From: RGIG6353 sp045660745
Lineage (GTDB): Bacteria; Bacillota; Clostridia; Oscillospirales; SIG627
Assembly (NCBI GenBank): GCA_045660745.1
Contig: JAZREJ010000041.1
Location: 1-64,000, forward strand
DNA length: 64,000 nt
Direction of reading: 5' to 3'
In this document: positions 8,598 to 16,384 of the stretch, in pieces
Layout: the number at the start of each line of letters is the position of its first letter
Position numbering within the stretch: position 1 is the first letter of the stretch
Translations under genes and position numbers: made by a program
The notes under the pieces: model-generated
Told to the model about the DNA's origin: nothing
The model's input: the letters and a program-made list of their open reading frames with translations, nothing else
Database searches by the model: none

Positions 8598-8821
8598 TTT
8601 AACAAACGCTTAAAAACATGTCATTTTTTCTCTTTTGAAAAGCTTATTAACTATTAACCGAGGACACATGAATCATATTTGCATATTGAGAGAAAAAATT
8701 AGTATCATGAAGACAGATAGTTCTGATGCATTTGGAATTTATCAAAAAGTTTCTTGTTACAAATTGATTTTTTGTGATTGGCAGAAGTATTTAAAAATTA
8801 TTATTTTTTTTAAAAAAACAC

Positions 8822-8850
8822 TTGACAATTAAAAAAATGTATGATATTAT
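8822..8850 (+). promoter_or_regulatory. Promoter for the tRNA-Met/tRNA-Glu transcript
   Basis: Perfect -35 TTGACA (8822-8827), 17 bp spacer, -10 TATTAT (8845-8850), 35 bases upstream of tRNA-Met. Confidence 0.85.
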
Positions 8851-8885
8851 AGTTGAGCATTCGGAGACGGACGCACCATATATTT

Positions 8886-8962
8886 GGCGGAATAGCTCAG
8901 TTGGCTAGAGCATTCGGTTCATACCCGACAGGTCGTTGGTTCAAGTCCGACTTCCGCTACCA
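8886..8962 (+). tRNA. tRNA-Met (anticodon CAT)
   Basis: A 77-base cloverleaf with encoded CCA. Acceptor GGCGGAA pairs with TTCCGCT (terminal G-T). The anticodon loop is TTCATAC, with a T-C mismatch at the outer end of the stem. The T-arm is GTTGG/CCGAC. It looks like an elongator tRNA rather than an initiator, since the acceptor end pairs and the GGG/CCC initiator stem is absent. Confidence 0.93.
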
Positions 8963-9037
8963 GGCCCGTTGGTCAAGCGGTTAAGACACGGCCCTTTCAC
9001 GGCTGTAACATGGGTTCGATTCCCGTACGGGTCACCA
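8963..9037 (+). tRNA. tRNA-Glu (anticodon TTC)
   Basis: A 75-base cloverleaf with encoded CCA that starts on the base after the CCA of tRNA-Met, so one processing cut must generate both ends. The anticodon arm CGGCC/GGCTG carries loop CTTTCAC. The 3' part is repeated downstream at 9211-9227. Confidence 0.95.
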
Positions 9038-9076
9038 AACAAAAAAACATCACCATCAGGTGATGTTTTTTTGTTT
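9035..9076 (+). terminator. Terminator of the tRNA transcript
   Basis: AAACAAAAAAACATCACC pairs with GGTGATGTTTTTTTGTTT around an ATCA loop, immediately after the tRNA-Glu CCA. Confidence 0.9.
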
Positions 9077-9087
9077 ATATAATCAAT

Positions 9088-9220
9088 CGGGAATCGAACC
9101 CGAGAGGGCTTTTGTCGTTAATAAAACCGTTCGGGGAACGGTTTTTAGACAAAAGGGGCGAAGTGCAACGGAGGTTGCACAAGCCGTGCATTTTTTCAAA
9201 GAAAAATGCGTCGATTCCCG
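9088..9220. repeat. Foldback element with tRNA T-arm-like terminal inverted repeats
   Basis: The ends CGGGAATCGA (9088-9097) and TCGATTCCCG (9211-9220) are a perfect 10 bp inverted repeat. Between them are CTTTTGTC/GACAAAAG (9109-9116, 9148-9155) enclosing AAAACCGTTC/GAACGGTTTT, then GTGCAAC/GTTGCAC (9163-9180) and GCATTTTT/AAAAATGC (9188-9209). The right end extends to a 17-base exact copy of the tRNA-Glu 3' part (9016-9032 and 9211-9227). It has no ORF. It fills most of the 350-base gap before the macro-domain gene. Confidence 0.7.
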
Positions 9221-9329
9221 TACGGGTGCTTAAACTTTACGCTTTGCCTATCTCTGTAGTTGATCGAACTTGAGCGCTTTTTAAGTTCTGCGTTTTACAT
9301 ATTCGTCAGGATTTTATTTTAAAAAGGGG

Positions 9330-9358
9330 ATGACATGGTCTTCTTTTTATGTTACAAT
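9330..9358 (+). promoter_or_regulatory. Promoter for the macro-domain gene
   Basis: -35 ATGACA (9330-9335), 17 bp spacer, -10 TACAAT (9353-9358). Its position means an upstream in-frame ATG at 9335 cannot be the translation start. Confidence 0.65.
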
Positions 9359-9388
9359 ATAAAAAATGAAAAAAAGGGGGGAGCTTGC

Positions 9389-10423
9389 TTGCCACTTAAA
9401 ATAATAAGGCAGGATATTACAAAGATTGAGTGCTCTGCCATAGTCAATCCCACAAACCGTTTTTTTGAGCCTGACGGAGGAGTTGATCTTGTTATACACC
9501 GTGCGGCGGGAAAGAGGCTTCTTGATAAGTGCCGTGAGATAGGCTCTTGTGACGTGGGAGATGCGGTCATAACCCCTGCATTCGACCTTCCGTGCAAGTA
9601 CGTTATTCACACGGTCGGTCCCGTTTTTGAGGAGGGAAAGGATTCGGATGACCTTCTTGCCTCATGTTACATTCGCTGTCTTGAGCTTGCTGTTAAAAAC
9701 GGTTGTGAGAGTGTTGCCTTTCCTCTTATTTCATCGGGTGCTTACGGATACCCTAAGGACAAGGTGCTCTCGGTGGCAACAAGGGTCATAGGCGACTTCC
9801 TTTTCGAGCATGAACTGTACGTTTTTCTTGTAGTATACGATAAGGATTCGTATGATGTGAGCCGACGGATATTTTCCGATATACAGTCGTTTATTGATGA
9901 TAATTACGCTCCTCTTGACCGGATGCGCTCTGCGAGGGGCTTTGCGTCCGCCGCCCCGTCTGCTCCATTGTCATCGGGAGCTTCAAAAAAAATTAAGAAA
10001 AAGACACTTGTTAACAATGAGTGTATTGTGTGCGATAAGCATGCAAAGGAATTGAGCCTTGACGACATGATAAAGAAAATGGACCGAGGCTTTGCTGAAA
10101 CGCTGTTTTACTATATAGATAAAAAAGGGCTTACCGACGTTGAGTGCTATAAGAGATCAAACGTTGACAAAAAGACGTTTTCTAAGATAAAGTGCAACGA
10201 GAATTATAAGCCGAGCAAGATAACCGCAGTGTCATTTGCCATAGGACTGAGGCTTGATATTGATGAAACGAACCATCTTTTGAATACGGTGGGAATGAGT
10301 CTTTCTAAAAGCAGTCTGTTTGACGTGATAATAGAGTATTTTATAAGAAGCGGAGAGTACGAGACGGTCTTTGACATAAACGAGTTTTTGTATAAATACG
10401 ATCAAGCTTTGCTTGGCGTATAA
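9389..10423 (+). CDS. Macro-domain (ADP-ribose-binding/hydrolase) protein with extra C-terminal helical domain
   Basis: About 344 residues from a TTG start placed six bases after GGGGGAG; the protein then begins MPLKIIRQDITKIEC, a typical macro-domain opening. The domain (about 1-170) shows NPTN, GGVDLVIHRAAG, CDVGDAVIT, YVIHTVGP and FPLISSGAYGYP, the ADP-ribose pocket and loops of the MacroD/YmdB group. A linker rich in Ser and Ala (about 185-205) leads to a helical domain (about 220-344) with TFSKIKCNENYKPSK, which looks like a helix-turn-helix. Likely roles are removal of ADP-ribose or O-acetyl groups, or ADP-ribose sensing. A vWA gene follows. Confidence 0.85.
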   Translation: MPLKIIRQDITKIECSAIVNPTNRFFEPDGGVDLVIHRAAGKRLLDKCREIGSCDVGDAVITPAFDLPCKYVIHTVGPVFEEGKDSDDLLASCYIRCLELAVKNGCESVAFPLISSGAYGYPKDKVLSVATRVIGDFLFEHELYVFLVVYDKDSYDVSRRIFSDIQSFIDDNYAPLDRMRSARGFASAAPSAPLSSGASKKIKKKTLVNNECIVCDKHAKELSLDDMIKKMDRGFAETLFYYIDKKGLTDVECYKRSNVDKKTFSKIKCNENYKPSKITAVSFAIGLRLDIDETNHLLNTVGMSLSKSSLFDVIIEYFIRSGEYETVFDINEFLYKYDQALLGV

Positions 10424-10465
10424 AAGTCTCCCGTCGGGCGACCTTTTCTGTTGCTGAAAGGAATA

Positions 10466-10505
10466 TAATGTGGCTGTAAGGAAAAAACAGTCACATTATT
10501 TTTTT
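10466..10505 (+). terminator. Terminator/attenuator hairpin directly before the vWA ribosome binding site
   Basis: TAATGTGGCTG (10466-10476) pairs with CAGTCACATTA (10488-10498; one G-U), followed by seven T. GGAGG (10506-10510) starts on the next base. Confidence 0.65.
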
Positions 10506-10518
10506 GGAGGTAGTTATT

Positions 10519-11172
10519 ATGACAAAGGTAAAAAACAATTTGACGGAGCTTGTATTTATTATTGACAGAAGCGGTTCTATGGCAGGTCTTGAGCGCGACA
10601 CTATCGGAGGCTTTAATGCTATGATAGAGAAGCAGAAGAGGGATGACGGGGAGTGCTTTGTATCCACGGTACTCTTTGACAATGAGACAGAGGTGCTTCA
10701 CGACAGAGTAAGGCTTTCCGAGATACGCCCCATGACAGACAGCGAATATACAGTCAGAGGGTGTACGGCGCTCATTGATGCAATAGGAGGGGCTATTCAC
10801 CACATTGGTAATATTCACAAGTATGCCCGCCCCGAGGATGTGCCCGAGCACACCATGTTCATCATTACCACCGACGGTATGGAAAATGCGAGCCGTAAGT
10901 ATACGTCTGACAGAGTTAAGAAAATGATAGAGCATCAGAAGGCAAAATACGGCTGGGAGTTCCTCTTTATCGGTGCAAATATTGATGCAGTTGAGACGGC
11001 GAAAAGATACGGTATCGAACAGGATAGAGCCGTAAATTACGTTGCCGACTCCAAGGGAACAGGAGTTTTGTATAATGCGGTATCGGGAGCAGTGTCCAAG
11101 ATGCGTGCAAGTGCTCCGCTGAACACCGAATGGCGAGATGAAATAGAGCGCGATTACAAGACAAGAAAATAA
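10519..11172 (+). CDS. von Willebrand factor A (vWA) domain protein
   Basis: A 217-residue soluble protein made almost wholly of one vWA domain. The metal-ion-dependent adhesion site is complete: DRSGSM (about 17-22), the threonine in VRGCTALIDA (about 95) and TTDGMENAS (about 120). The ATG at 10519 is eight bases after GGAGG. It has no signal peptide or membrane segment, so it acts inside the cell, probably as a metal-dependent protein-binding module. It follows the macro-domain gene across a hairpin, so expression may be linked but adjustable. Function unknown; a partnership in ADP-ribose-related stress or regulation is inferred from the context. Confidence 0.85.
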   Translation: MTKVKNNLTELVFIIDRSGSMAGLERDTIGGFNAMIEKQKRDDGECFVSTVLFDNETEVLHDRVRLSEIRPMTDSEYTVRGCTALIDAIGGAIHHIGNIHKYARPEDVPEHTMFIITTDGMENASRKYTSDRVKKMIEHQKAKYGWEFLFIGANIDAVETAKRYGIEQDRAVNYVADSKGTGVLYNAVSGAVSKMRASAPLNTEWRDEIERDYKTRK

Positions 11173-11173
11173 A

Positions 11174-11212
11174 AGACGGCTCCCGTTCTGTAAAACAGGG
11201 CGGGAGCTGTGT
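11174..11212. terminator. Hairpin terminator, weak
   Basis: GCTCCCG (11179-11185) pairs with CGGGAGC (11201-11207), with inner CTG/CAG. T-rich flanks lie on both sides, so it could end the vWA transcript and the leftward anti-sigma transcript. Confidence 0.55.
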
Positions 11213-11312
11213 ATTTATTACGTAAAAATTCCATCGCAATTTATTTGTAATACGATTCTACTTTTAAATAGGTGAAAAAGCAAGCGTTAGAAGCAGTTGT
11301 TGAAATAGTTTT

Positions 11313-12005
11313 CTATTCAATTGTGCATGCATCGAATCTTGTTACAATGTTTTCATCAAAGGCTATGCTTGAGCCGTCTCCGTTTGTAACGAAGCGGAAC
11401 GTATAACCGTAATCGGGATTTGTGTCAAAGCTTGTAAGCTCTTCTTCCGAGAAAAGTCCTACCACTACGGGAAGCACCACCTTTTCTCCCTCTCCTTTAT
11501 AAGTCCAGCGCTCTGTCGTGTAAAGCTTGTATCCGAGGTCGGAAAGACGTTTATATTCCGCGTTTTTTTCTTTCTCCGAGAATTCCCCATCGGCTTTGAA
11601 CATATCGAAAACAAGCAGAAATTCCACGTCTTGTTCCTTGTAGTATTCGCGCGCCAGGGTAACCTCCACAAAGCAGAAGTATTCACCCGGGTCGGGGGCG
11701 ACGTAGCTCGTTTCTATTTTCTCGCCTCCCGGATGGTAGCTTATAACGGTAGATGTGACTTCAGGTGTTGGTCTTGAAGTCGCTTCGTGTGTGGGCGGCG
11801 TTGAGGTGTGGTTTGACGGAACCGATATTTTTTCTGCTTCGGAATTCTTGAAGAATAAAACGGCAGCCGTGAGTGCAACGCAAAGACAGGCGGCGACAGA
11901 AAGCCATTTAAGGTGCGTTCTCTTACTTCCCGCGTCATTTCCTGCACGTAGGATTTTCTTTTCGTCAATATCGCCGATAACACTAAAAAGATCTTCACTT
12001 CTCAT
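11313..12005 (-). CDS. Probable membrane-anchored anti-sigma factor / sensor
   Basis: A 230-residue protein: a short cytoplasmic N-terminus (about 1-33), one membrane segment (about 34-52), a Thr/Pro-rich spacer (about 60-90) and an outer domain of about 140 residues I do not recognise. The ATG overlaps the stop of the ECF sigma gene as ATGA, a tight coupling typical of sigma/anti-sigma pairs. The anti-sigma role is inferred from topology and position; there is no zinc-binding anti-sigma motif. Membrane regulation with an external signal is plausible. Confidence 0.6.
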   Translation of the reverse strand: MRSEDLFSVIGDIDEKKILRAGNDAGSKRTHLKWLSVAACLCVALTAAVLFFKNSEAEKISVPSNHTSTPPTHEATSRPTPEVTSTVISYHPGGEKIETSYVAPDPGEYFCFVEVTLAREYYKEQDVEFLLVFDMFKADGEFSEKEKNAEYKRLSDLGYKLYTTERWTYKGEGEKVVLPVVVGLFSEEELTSFDTNPDYGYTFRFVTNGDGSSIAFDENIVTRFDACTIE

Positions 12006-12562
12006 AGTTCATAACCCCTTTCTGTAAGATAAGCTTTAAGTTTACTTCGTATGCGGTTGAGGGTAACAGATACGTTTCCTTCACTTATACCAAAGCGCTT
12101 GGAAATTTCCGATACAGGCATTACATACCAATATCGGCACAAGAAGATATTGCATTTTTCTCTTGAAAGAGTATCAAGAAAGGCATTGATGGTCAAAGAA
12201 AGCTCTTTTTTATCAAATTCCCGCTCAGTATCATCCAAGCACGATACGCACTCACTCAGTTCCTCAAGCACAAGCTCGACTGCTCCTCCACCTCGCTTTT
12301 TGGCTTTTCTTTTTCTGAATTTGTCAAATGCCAGATTCCTCGTGATTTTTCCGAGATATGCCGAAAGAATACTTGGGCGTCTTGGCGGTATGGAATTCCA
12401 TGCATTAAGATACGTATCATTGACACATTCTTCTGCATCCTCGTTATTACCAAGTATGTTTTTTGCAATCAGCTTGCAATATCCGCCGTATTTGTCGGAC
12501 GTCTCCTTTATGGCATGAGGATCTCTGTCAAAATACAGCTTTATAATTTTTCGGTCTTCCAT
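12002..12562 (-). CDS. ECF-type sigma-70 factor
   Basis: A 186-residue sigma factor lacking regions 1 and 3. Region 2 holds NNEDAEECVNDTYLNAWNSI and SAYLGKITRNLAFDKFRKRK. Region 4 carries a helix-turn-helix in VSEISKRFGISEGNVSVTLNRIRSKL near the C-terminus. The ATG at 12562 is preceded by GGAGG; in-frame codons further upstream lack a site. The stop overlaps the ATG of the putative anti-sigma. ECF factors usually switch on a small envelope-response regulon. The target promoters cannot be identified here. Confidence 0.88.
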   Translation of the reverse strand: MEDRKIIKLYFDRDPHAIKETSDKYGGYCKLIAKNILGNNEDAEECVNDTYLNAWNSIPPRRPSILSAYLGKITRNLAFDKFRKRKAKKRGGGAVELVLEELSECVSCLDDTEREFDKKELSLTINAFLDTLSREKCNIFLCRYWYVMPVSEISKRFGISEGNVSVTLNRIRSKLKAYLTERGYEL

Positions 12563-12691
12563 ATCTTTACCTCCTTTCATCCGTATACACGCAAACCGTT
12601 TTGAAATCTTACAGCCTTCCGACAAGCTTTTTTCTTTTTTTGTATTATATCATAATTAATTTATTGTGTGATCCACAAAAGAAAAATTTAC

Positions 12692-12720
12692 TTGTAAAAC
12701 AAAACAAAATGTGATACAAT
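12692..12720 (+). promoter_or_regulatory. Promoter for mfd
   Basis: -35 TTGTAA (12692-12697), 17 bp spacer, -10 TACAAT (12715-12720). Confidence 0.6.
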
Positions 12721-12740
12721 AAAGGATACATAGAAAAAAC

Positions 12741-12781
12741 AAGGACAAGAAAAGATGCGCAGTGCATCTTCTTGTCCTTTT
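12741..12781 (+). promoter_or_regulatory. Long hairpin in the mfd leader
   Basis: AAGGACAAG/CTTGTCCTT plus inner AAGATGC/GCATCTT around loop GCAGT, followed by TTTT. It sits between the promoter and the mfd start and could act as an attenuator. Confidence 0.55.
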
Positions 12782-12806
12782 CGGCATTGAGTTGCAGGAG
12801 AATCCA

Positions 12807-15800
12807 ATGAAAATATTTTATGAAGCATTAAGACGTGAAAAAGAATATGCGGGAATACTTGACTCTGTGAAAAAAAGGCGTTCCTCTCTTGTTTCGGGCA
12901 TTGTCACGGGCCTCAGACCCGTGTTTTTGCAGTCACTTGTCAATGATATCGGAAAGACGGTTATTGCGGTTCTTTCGGATGAGCGCGAGGCACTTTCTCT
13001 TTACGAGCAGTTTTCGTCAAGCGGATTGAATTCCGCTTTCCTTCCCGCACGAGAGATACTTTTAGGAGAGGTCGAGGCTGCCGGGCACGACCTTGAAAAT
13101 TCCCGTCTTCGTGTCTTTTCGAGCCTTGCAAACGCGGAGCTTGACGTCGTTTTTACAACGGGCGAAGCACTTGCTCAGTATACTGTACCACGTGAGCGAC
13201 TTCTTGAAAGCAGTGTAACCCTTAAAAGCGGTCAGGAGATAGAGCAGGATAAGGTTATAAAAGCGTTTTCAAATATGGGGTATACAAGATGTGACATGGT
13301 TGACGGAAAGGGTCAATTTTCCAAGAGAGGCGACCTTATTGATGTATTCCCGTCCCATCTTGATTATCCTGTAAGAATCGAGTTTTTTGGAGATGAAATA
13401 GATACAGTCTCCGCTTTTGATCCCGTGACTCAAAGAAGAGTCGATACTGTTAAGAGCGTCACCGTTACCCCTTCTTTCGAGCTTTGGGCAGACAGCGACG
13501 CCAAAGAAGCCCTTATATCGGATTTTGATATGGCGGTCAAAAAAGGGGAGACAGACGTCTCCCGCGCGGCGTCAGTTGAACGAGAAAAGATAAAGGAAAC
13601 GGGTGGATTCTGTGCCGAGCTATATATAAATTATCTGTTCCCGGAGCGTGCAACGTCACTTTCACATCTGCCCGATGATACTGTTTTTTGCCTGTTTGAC
13701 AGCGACAGGATAGTTTCCCGTCTTGAGGGTGCCTTTGATATTATCTGCGAGGGTGTGGAAAACACGGTTAAAAGCCGTCCCGAGCTTTCTTTCATAAACA
13801 CTTGCGTTCCAATGGAGGAGCCGAAGGACTTTATTGAAAAGGTTTGCTCAAGACCTTTTATTCTCGTTGATTCTCTGCGCTCGGCAAATGGAATAAAATT
13901 TGACGATATTTTTGAATTTTCTTCTCGAAAGAGTATAAATATGGCGCAGAATCCCGACCTGTTCTTTGATGACGTTTCGGCATTCCATAAGGGCGGTTAC
14001 ATGACTGTCATTATGACTCAGAACAGCGTTTCGGCTGAGAATCTTGTGTCCGCTCTTACATCCCGTTCTGTTCCCGCGGTGCTGAATCCGGAATTTGAAA
14101 ATATAACGGGTAAGGCAGTAGTAGTGCTTTGCGCCATGCAGGGGCAGACAAGACGCTACTCTTTTTCTGAGGGGTTCGAGCTTACAAAAAGCCGTTTCGT
14201 GCTTCTTTTCGACAACGCTCCGAATATAACCGAGTCGCGTTCCCGCCGTCACAGAACGCGCTATAAGTCGGACTCGAAAGAGCGTATTATGTCCTACAAC
14301 GAGCTGTCGGTGGGGGACTTTGTTGTTCATATAAACCATGGAATAGGTGTATACGGAGGTATCAAAAGCATTGAGACCGACGGTGTGCAAAAGGACTATC
14401 TTGTGCTCAATTACGCACAAGGAGACGTTTTGTACGTTCCTTGCAACAGCCTTGATTCGGTATCTAAATATATCGGTGCGGGAGAGGGCGCTGGAGTCAA
14501 GATAAACAGACTTTCGTCAGCCGATTGGCAGAAAACAAAGAGTCGCGCCAAGAGTGCCGCGAAGGATATTGCAAAGGAGCTTATAAAGCTCTATTCTTCC
14601 CGCCGTGCCACGAAGGGACACGCTTTTTCTCCCGACAGCCCATGGCAGGCTGAGTTTGAGGGAGCATTCGGCTATGAGGAGACCGGCGGTCAGCTTGATG
14701 CTGTAGAGGATATCAAGCAGGACATGGAAAGCGAAGTCCCCATGGACAGGCTTCTTTGCGGAGACGTAGGATTTGGCAAGACCGAGGTTGCGCTTCGCGG
14801 TGTGTTCAAATGTGTTACGGACTCTATGCAGGCGGCAATTCTCGCGCCTACTACAGTGCTTGCGTGGCAGCATTACAACACTATCGTTTCAAGATTCCGA
14901 GGGTTCCCCGTTAAGGTTGCCATGCTTTCAAGATTTTCCACCAAGTCACAGATCAAGGAAGCGCTTGAGGGAATAGAGGACGGAAGCGTCGATATAGTTG
15001 TTGGAACACACAGACTTTTGCAAAAGGACGTAAAATTCAAGAGACTAGGTTTTCTTGTGGTAGATGAGGAGCAGAGATTTGGTGTAACTCATAAAGAAAA
15101 GCTAAAAGAGATGTCGGTGGGGGTTGACGTGCTCACCCTTACAGCTACCCCGATCCCGAGGACCCTCAACATGGCGCTTTCGGGAATACGCGATATGTCG
15201 ATTCTTGAGGAGGCACCCGGAGACCGTTTCCCTGTACAGACCTACGTTATGGAGTTTGACGAGAATACCGTGTATGAAGCCATAAGACGCGAAGTCAGAC
15301 GTGGAGGACAGGTATTCTATCTTCTCAACAACACCGAGGCGCTTGAAGGCCGCGCCAAAAGAATTATGGATGCGGTGGACGGAGTTACCGTTGCCACAGC
15401 CCACGGAAAGCTTGACAGGGAAGAGCTTTCGGAGATATGGCGGGATATGTACGACGGAAAGATAGACGTGCTTGTATGTACCACGATAATCGAAACGGGA
15501 GTTGACGTTCCAAACGCCAATACCCTCATAATAGAGAATGCCGACCGATACGGACTGTCTCAGCTTCATCAGATAAGAGGACGAGTAGGACGCAGTAACC
15601 GCCGTGCTTTTGCTTACCTCACCTATAAGAGAGGGCGCGAGGTATCGGAGCTTGCCGAAAAGAGACTTTCCGCAATACGAGAGTATACCGAATTCGGGTC
15701 GGGCTTTAAGATAGCTATGCGAGACCTTGAGATAAGAGGTGCGGGAAATATTCTCGGCGCCGAACAGCACGGACACATGGACAGTGTGGGATATGACCTT

Positions 15801-16316
15801 TATATAAGGCTTCTTGATGAGGCAATGCGTGAGGAAAAGGGTGAGGCGGTAGAGGCGCCGGTTGAGGAGCTTCCTTCGGTAGACCTTTCGATAGACGCAT
15901 TTATCCCGAACGGATATATTTCTTCCGAAAAAATGCGAATTGATGCCTATAAAAAGATATCCCAAATAAAGGATGATGACAGCGAGTGGGAGGTCGTGGA
16001 CGAGTTCTGCGATCGCTACGGAGAGCCACCGAAATCGGTGATGAACCTCATTGCCGTGGCAAAGCTTCGTCCCGCGCTTGCCGAGTGCGGAATAAAAAAG
16101 GTCAATCAGACCGAGGACAGAATATATATCTACACCTCTCCCGAGGACAGACGTGCGGGCGAGGCGCTCGGAATGCTTTGGCGAGGAAAGCTTTCCTTTT
16201 GCTCCGCAACCTCTCCTTATTTTATATTCCGTCCCGAAAAGAAAAAAATTCTTGAAGAATTTACCGCTCTTGTGAGTGAGTATAAAATTATTCTTGAAAA
16301 AATGCGCAAAGGGTAG
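12807..16316 (+). CDS. mfd: Transcription-repair coupling factor Mfd
   Basis: A 1169-residue DNA translocase that releases stalled RNA polymerase and recruits UvrA. Visible parts: a UvrB-like N-terminal region; an RNA-polymerase-interaction domain beginning VGDFVVHINHGIGVYGG (about 500-565); Walker A GDVGFGKTE (about 650); DEEQRFG (about 752); TATPIPRTLNMALSG (about 777); QIRGRVGRSNRRAFAY; and a C-terminal regulatory domain. Length is normal. The ATG at 12807 follows CAGGAG; in-frame codons further upstream overlap the leader hairpin and are unlikely. Two foldase-like lipoprotein genes follow, an arrangement known in Bacillota where a PrsA/SurA-like gene lies near mfd. Confidence 0.97.
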   Translation: MKIFYEALRREKEYAGILDSVKKRRSSLVSGIVTGLRPVFLQSLVNDIGKTVIAVLSDEREALSLYEQFSSSGLNSAFLPAREILLGEVEAAGHDLENSRLRVFSSLANAELDVVFTTGEALAQYTVPRERLLESSVTLKSGQEIEQDKVIKAFSNMGYTRCDMVDGKGQFSKRGDLIDVFPSHLDYPVRIEFFGDEIDTVSAFDPVTQRRVDTVKSVTVTPSFELWADSDAKEALISDFDMAVKKGETDVSRAASVEREKIKETGGFCAELYINYLFPERATSLSHLPDDTVFCLFDSDRIVSRLEGAFDIICEGVENTVKSRPELSFINTCVPMEEPKDFIEKVCSRPFILVDSLRSANGIKFDDIFEFSSRKSINMAQNPDLFFDDVSAFHKGGYMTVIMTQNSVSAENLVSALTSRSVPAVLNPEFENITGKAVVVLCAMQGQTRRYSFSEGFELTKSRFVLLFDNAPNITESRSRRHRTRYKSDSKERIMSYNELSVGDFVVHINHGIGVYGGIKSIETDGVQKDYLVLNYAQGDVLYVPCNSLDSVSKYIGAGEGAGVKINRLSSADWQKTKSRAKSAAKDIAKELIKLYSSRRATKGHAFSPDSPWQAEFEGAFGYEETGGQLDAVEDIKQDMESEVPMDRLLCGDVGFGKTEVALRGVFKCVTDSMQAAILAPTTVLAWQHYNTIVSRFRGFPVKVAMLSRFSTKSQIKEALEGIEDGSVDIVVGTHRLLQKDVKFKRLGFLVVDEEQRFGVTHKEKLKEMSVGVDVLTLTATPIPRTLNMALSGIRDMSILEEAPGDRFPVQTYVMEFDENTVYEAIRREVRRGGQVFYLLNNTEALEGRAKRIMDAVDGVTVATAHGKLDREELSEIWRDMYDGKIDVLVCTTIIETGVDVPNANTLIIENADRYGLSQLHQIRGRVGRSNRRAFAYLTYKRGREVSELAEKRLSAIREYTEFGSGFKIAMRDLEIRGAGNILGAEQHGHMDSVGYDLYIRLLDEAMREEKGEAVEAPVEELPSVDLSIDAFIPNGYISSEKMRIDAYKKISQIKDDDSEWEVVDEFCDRYGEPPKSVMNLIAVAKLRPALAECGIKKVNQTEDRIYIYTSPEDRRAGEALGMLWRGKLSFCSATSPYFIFRPEKKKILEEFTALVSEYKIILEKMRKG

Positions 16317-16384
16317 AAATTTTAATAATTTTGTATTATAATGTTTACCATATTATCAAAATAAACTGAAAGGTTTTGCTTTTT

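Noticed and set aside
8635..8832. Rightward open frame of 65 codons before the tRNA genes
   Set aside because: It runs into the tRNA promoter at 8822, with no ribosome binding site and A+T-rich random-looking content.
9335..9388. ATG at 9335 as start of the macro-domain gene
   Set aside because: It overlaps the -35 of the promoter. The TTG at 9389 has a near-ideal site and gives the standard macro-domain N-terminus.
12762..12806. Upstream in-frame start for mfd at 12762
   Set aside because: It falls in the leader hairpin without a ribosome binding site; ATG 12807 has CAGGAG.
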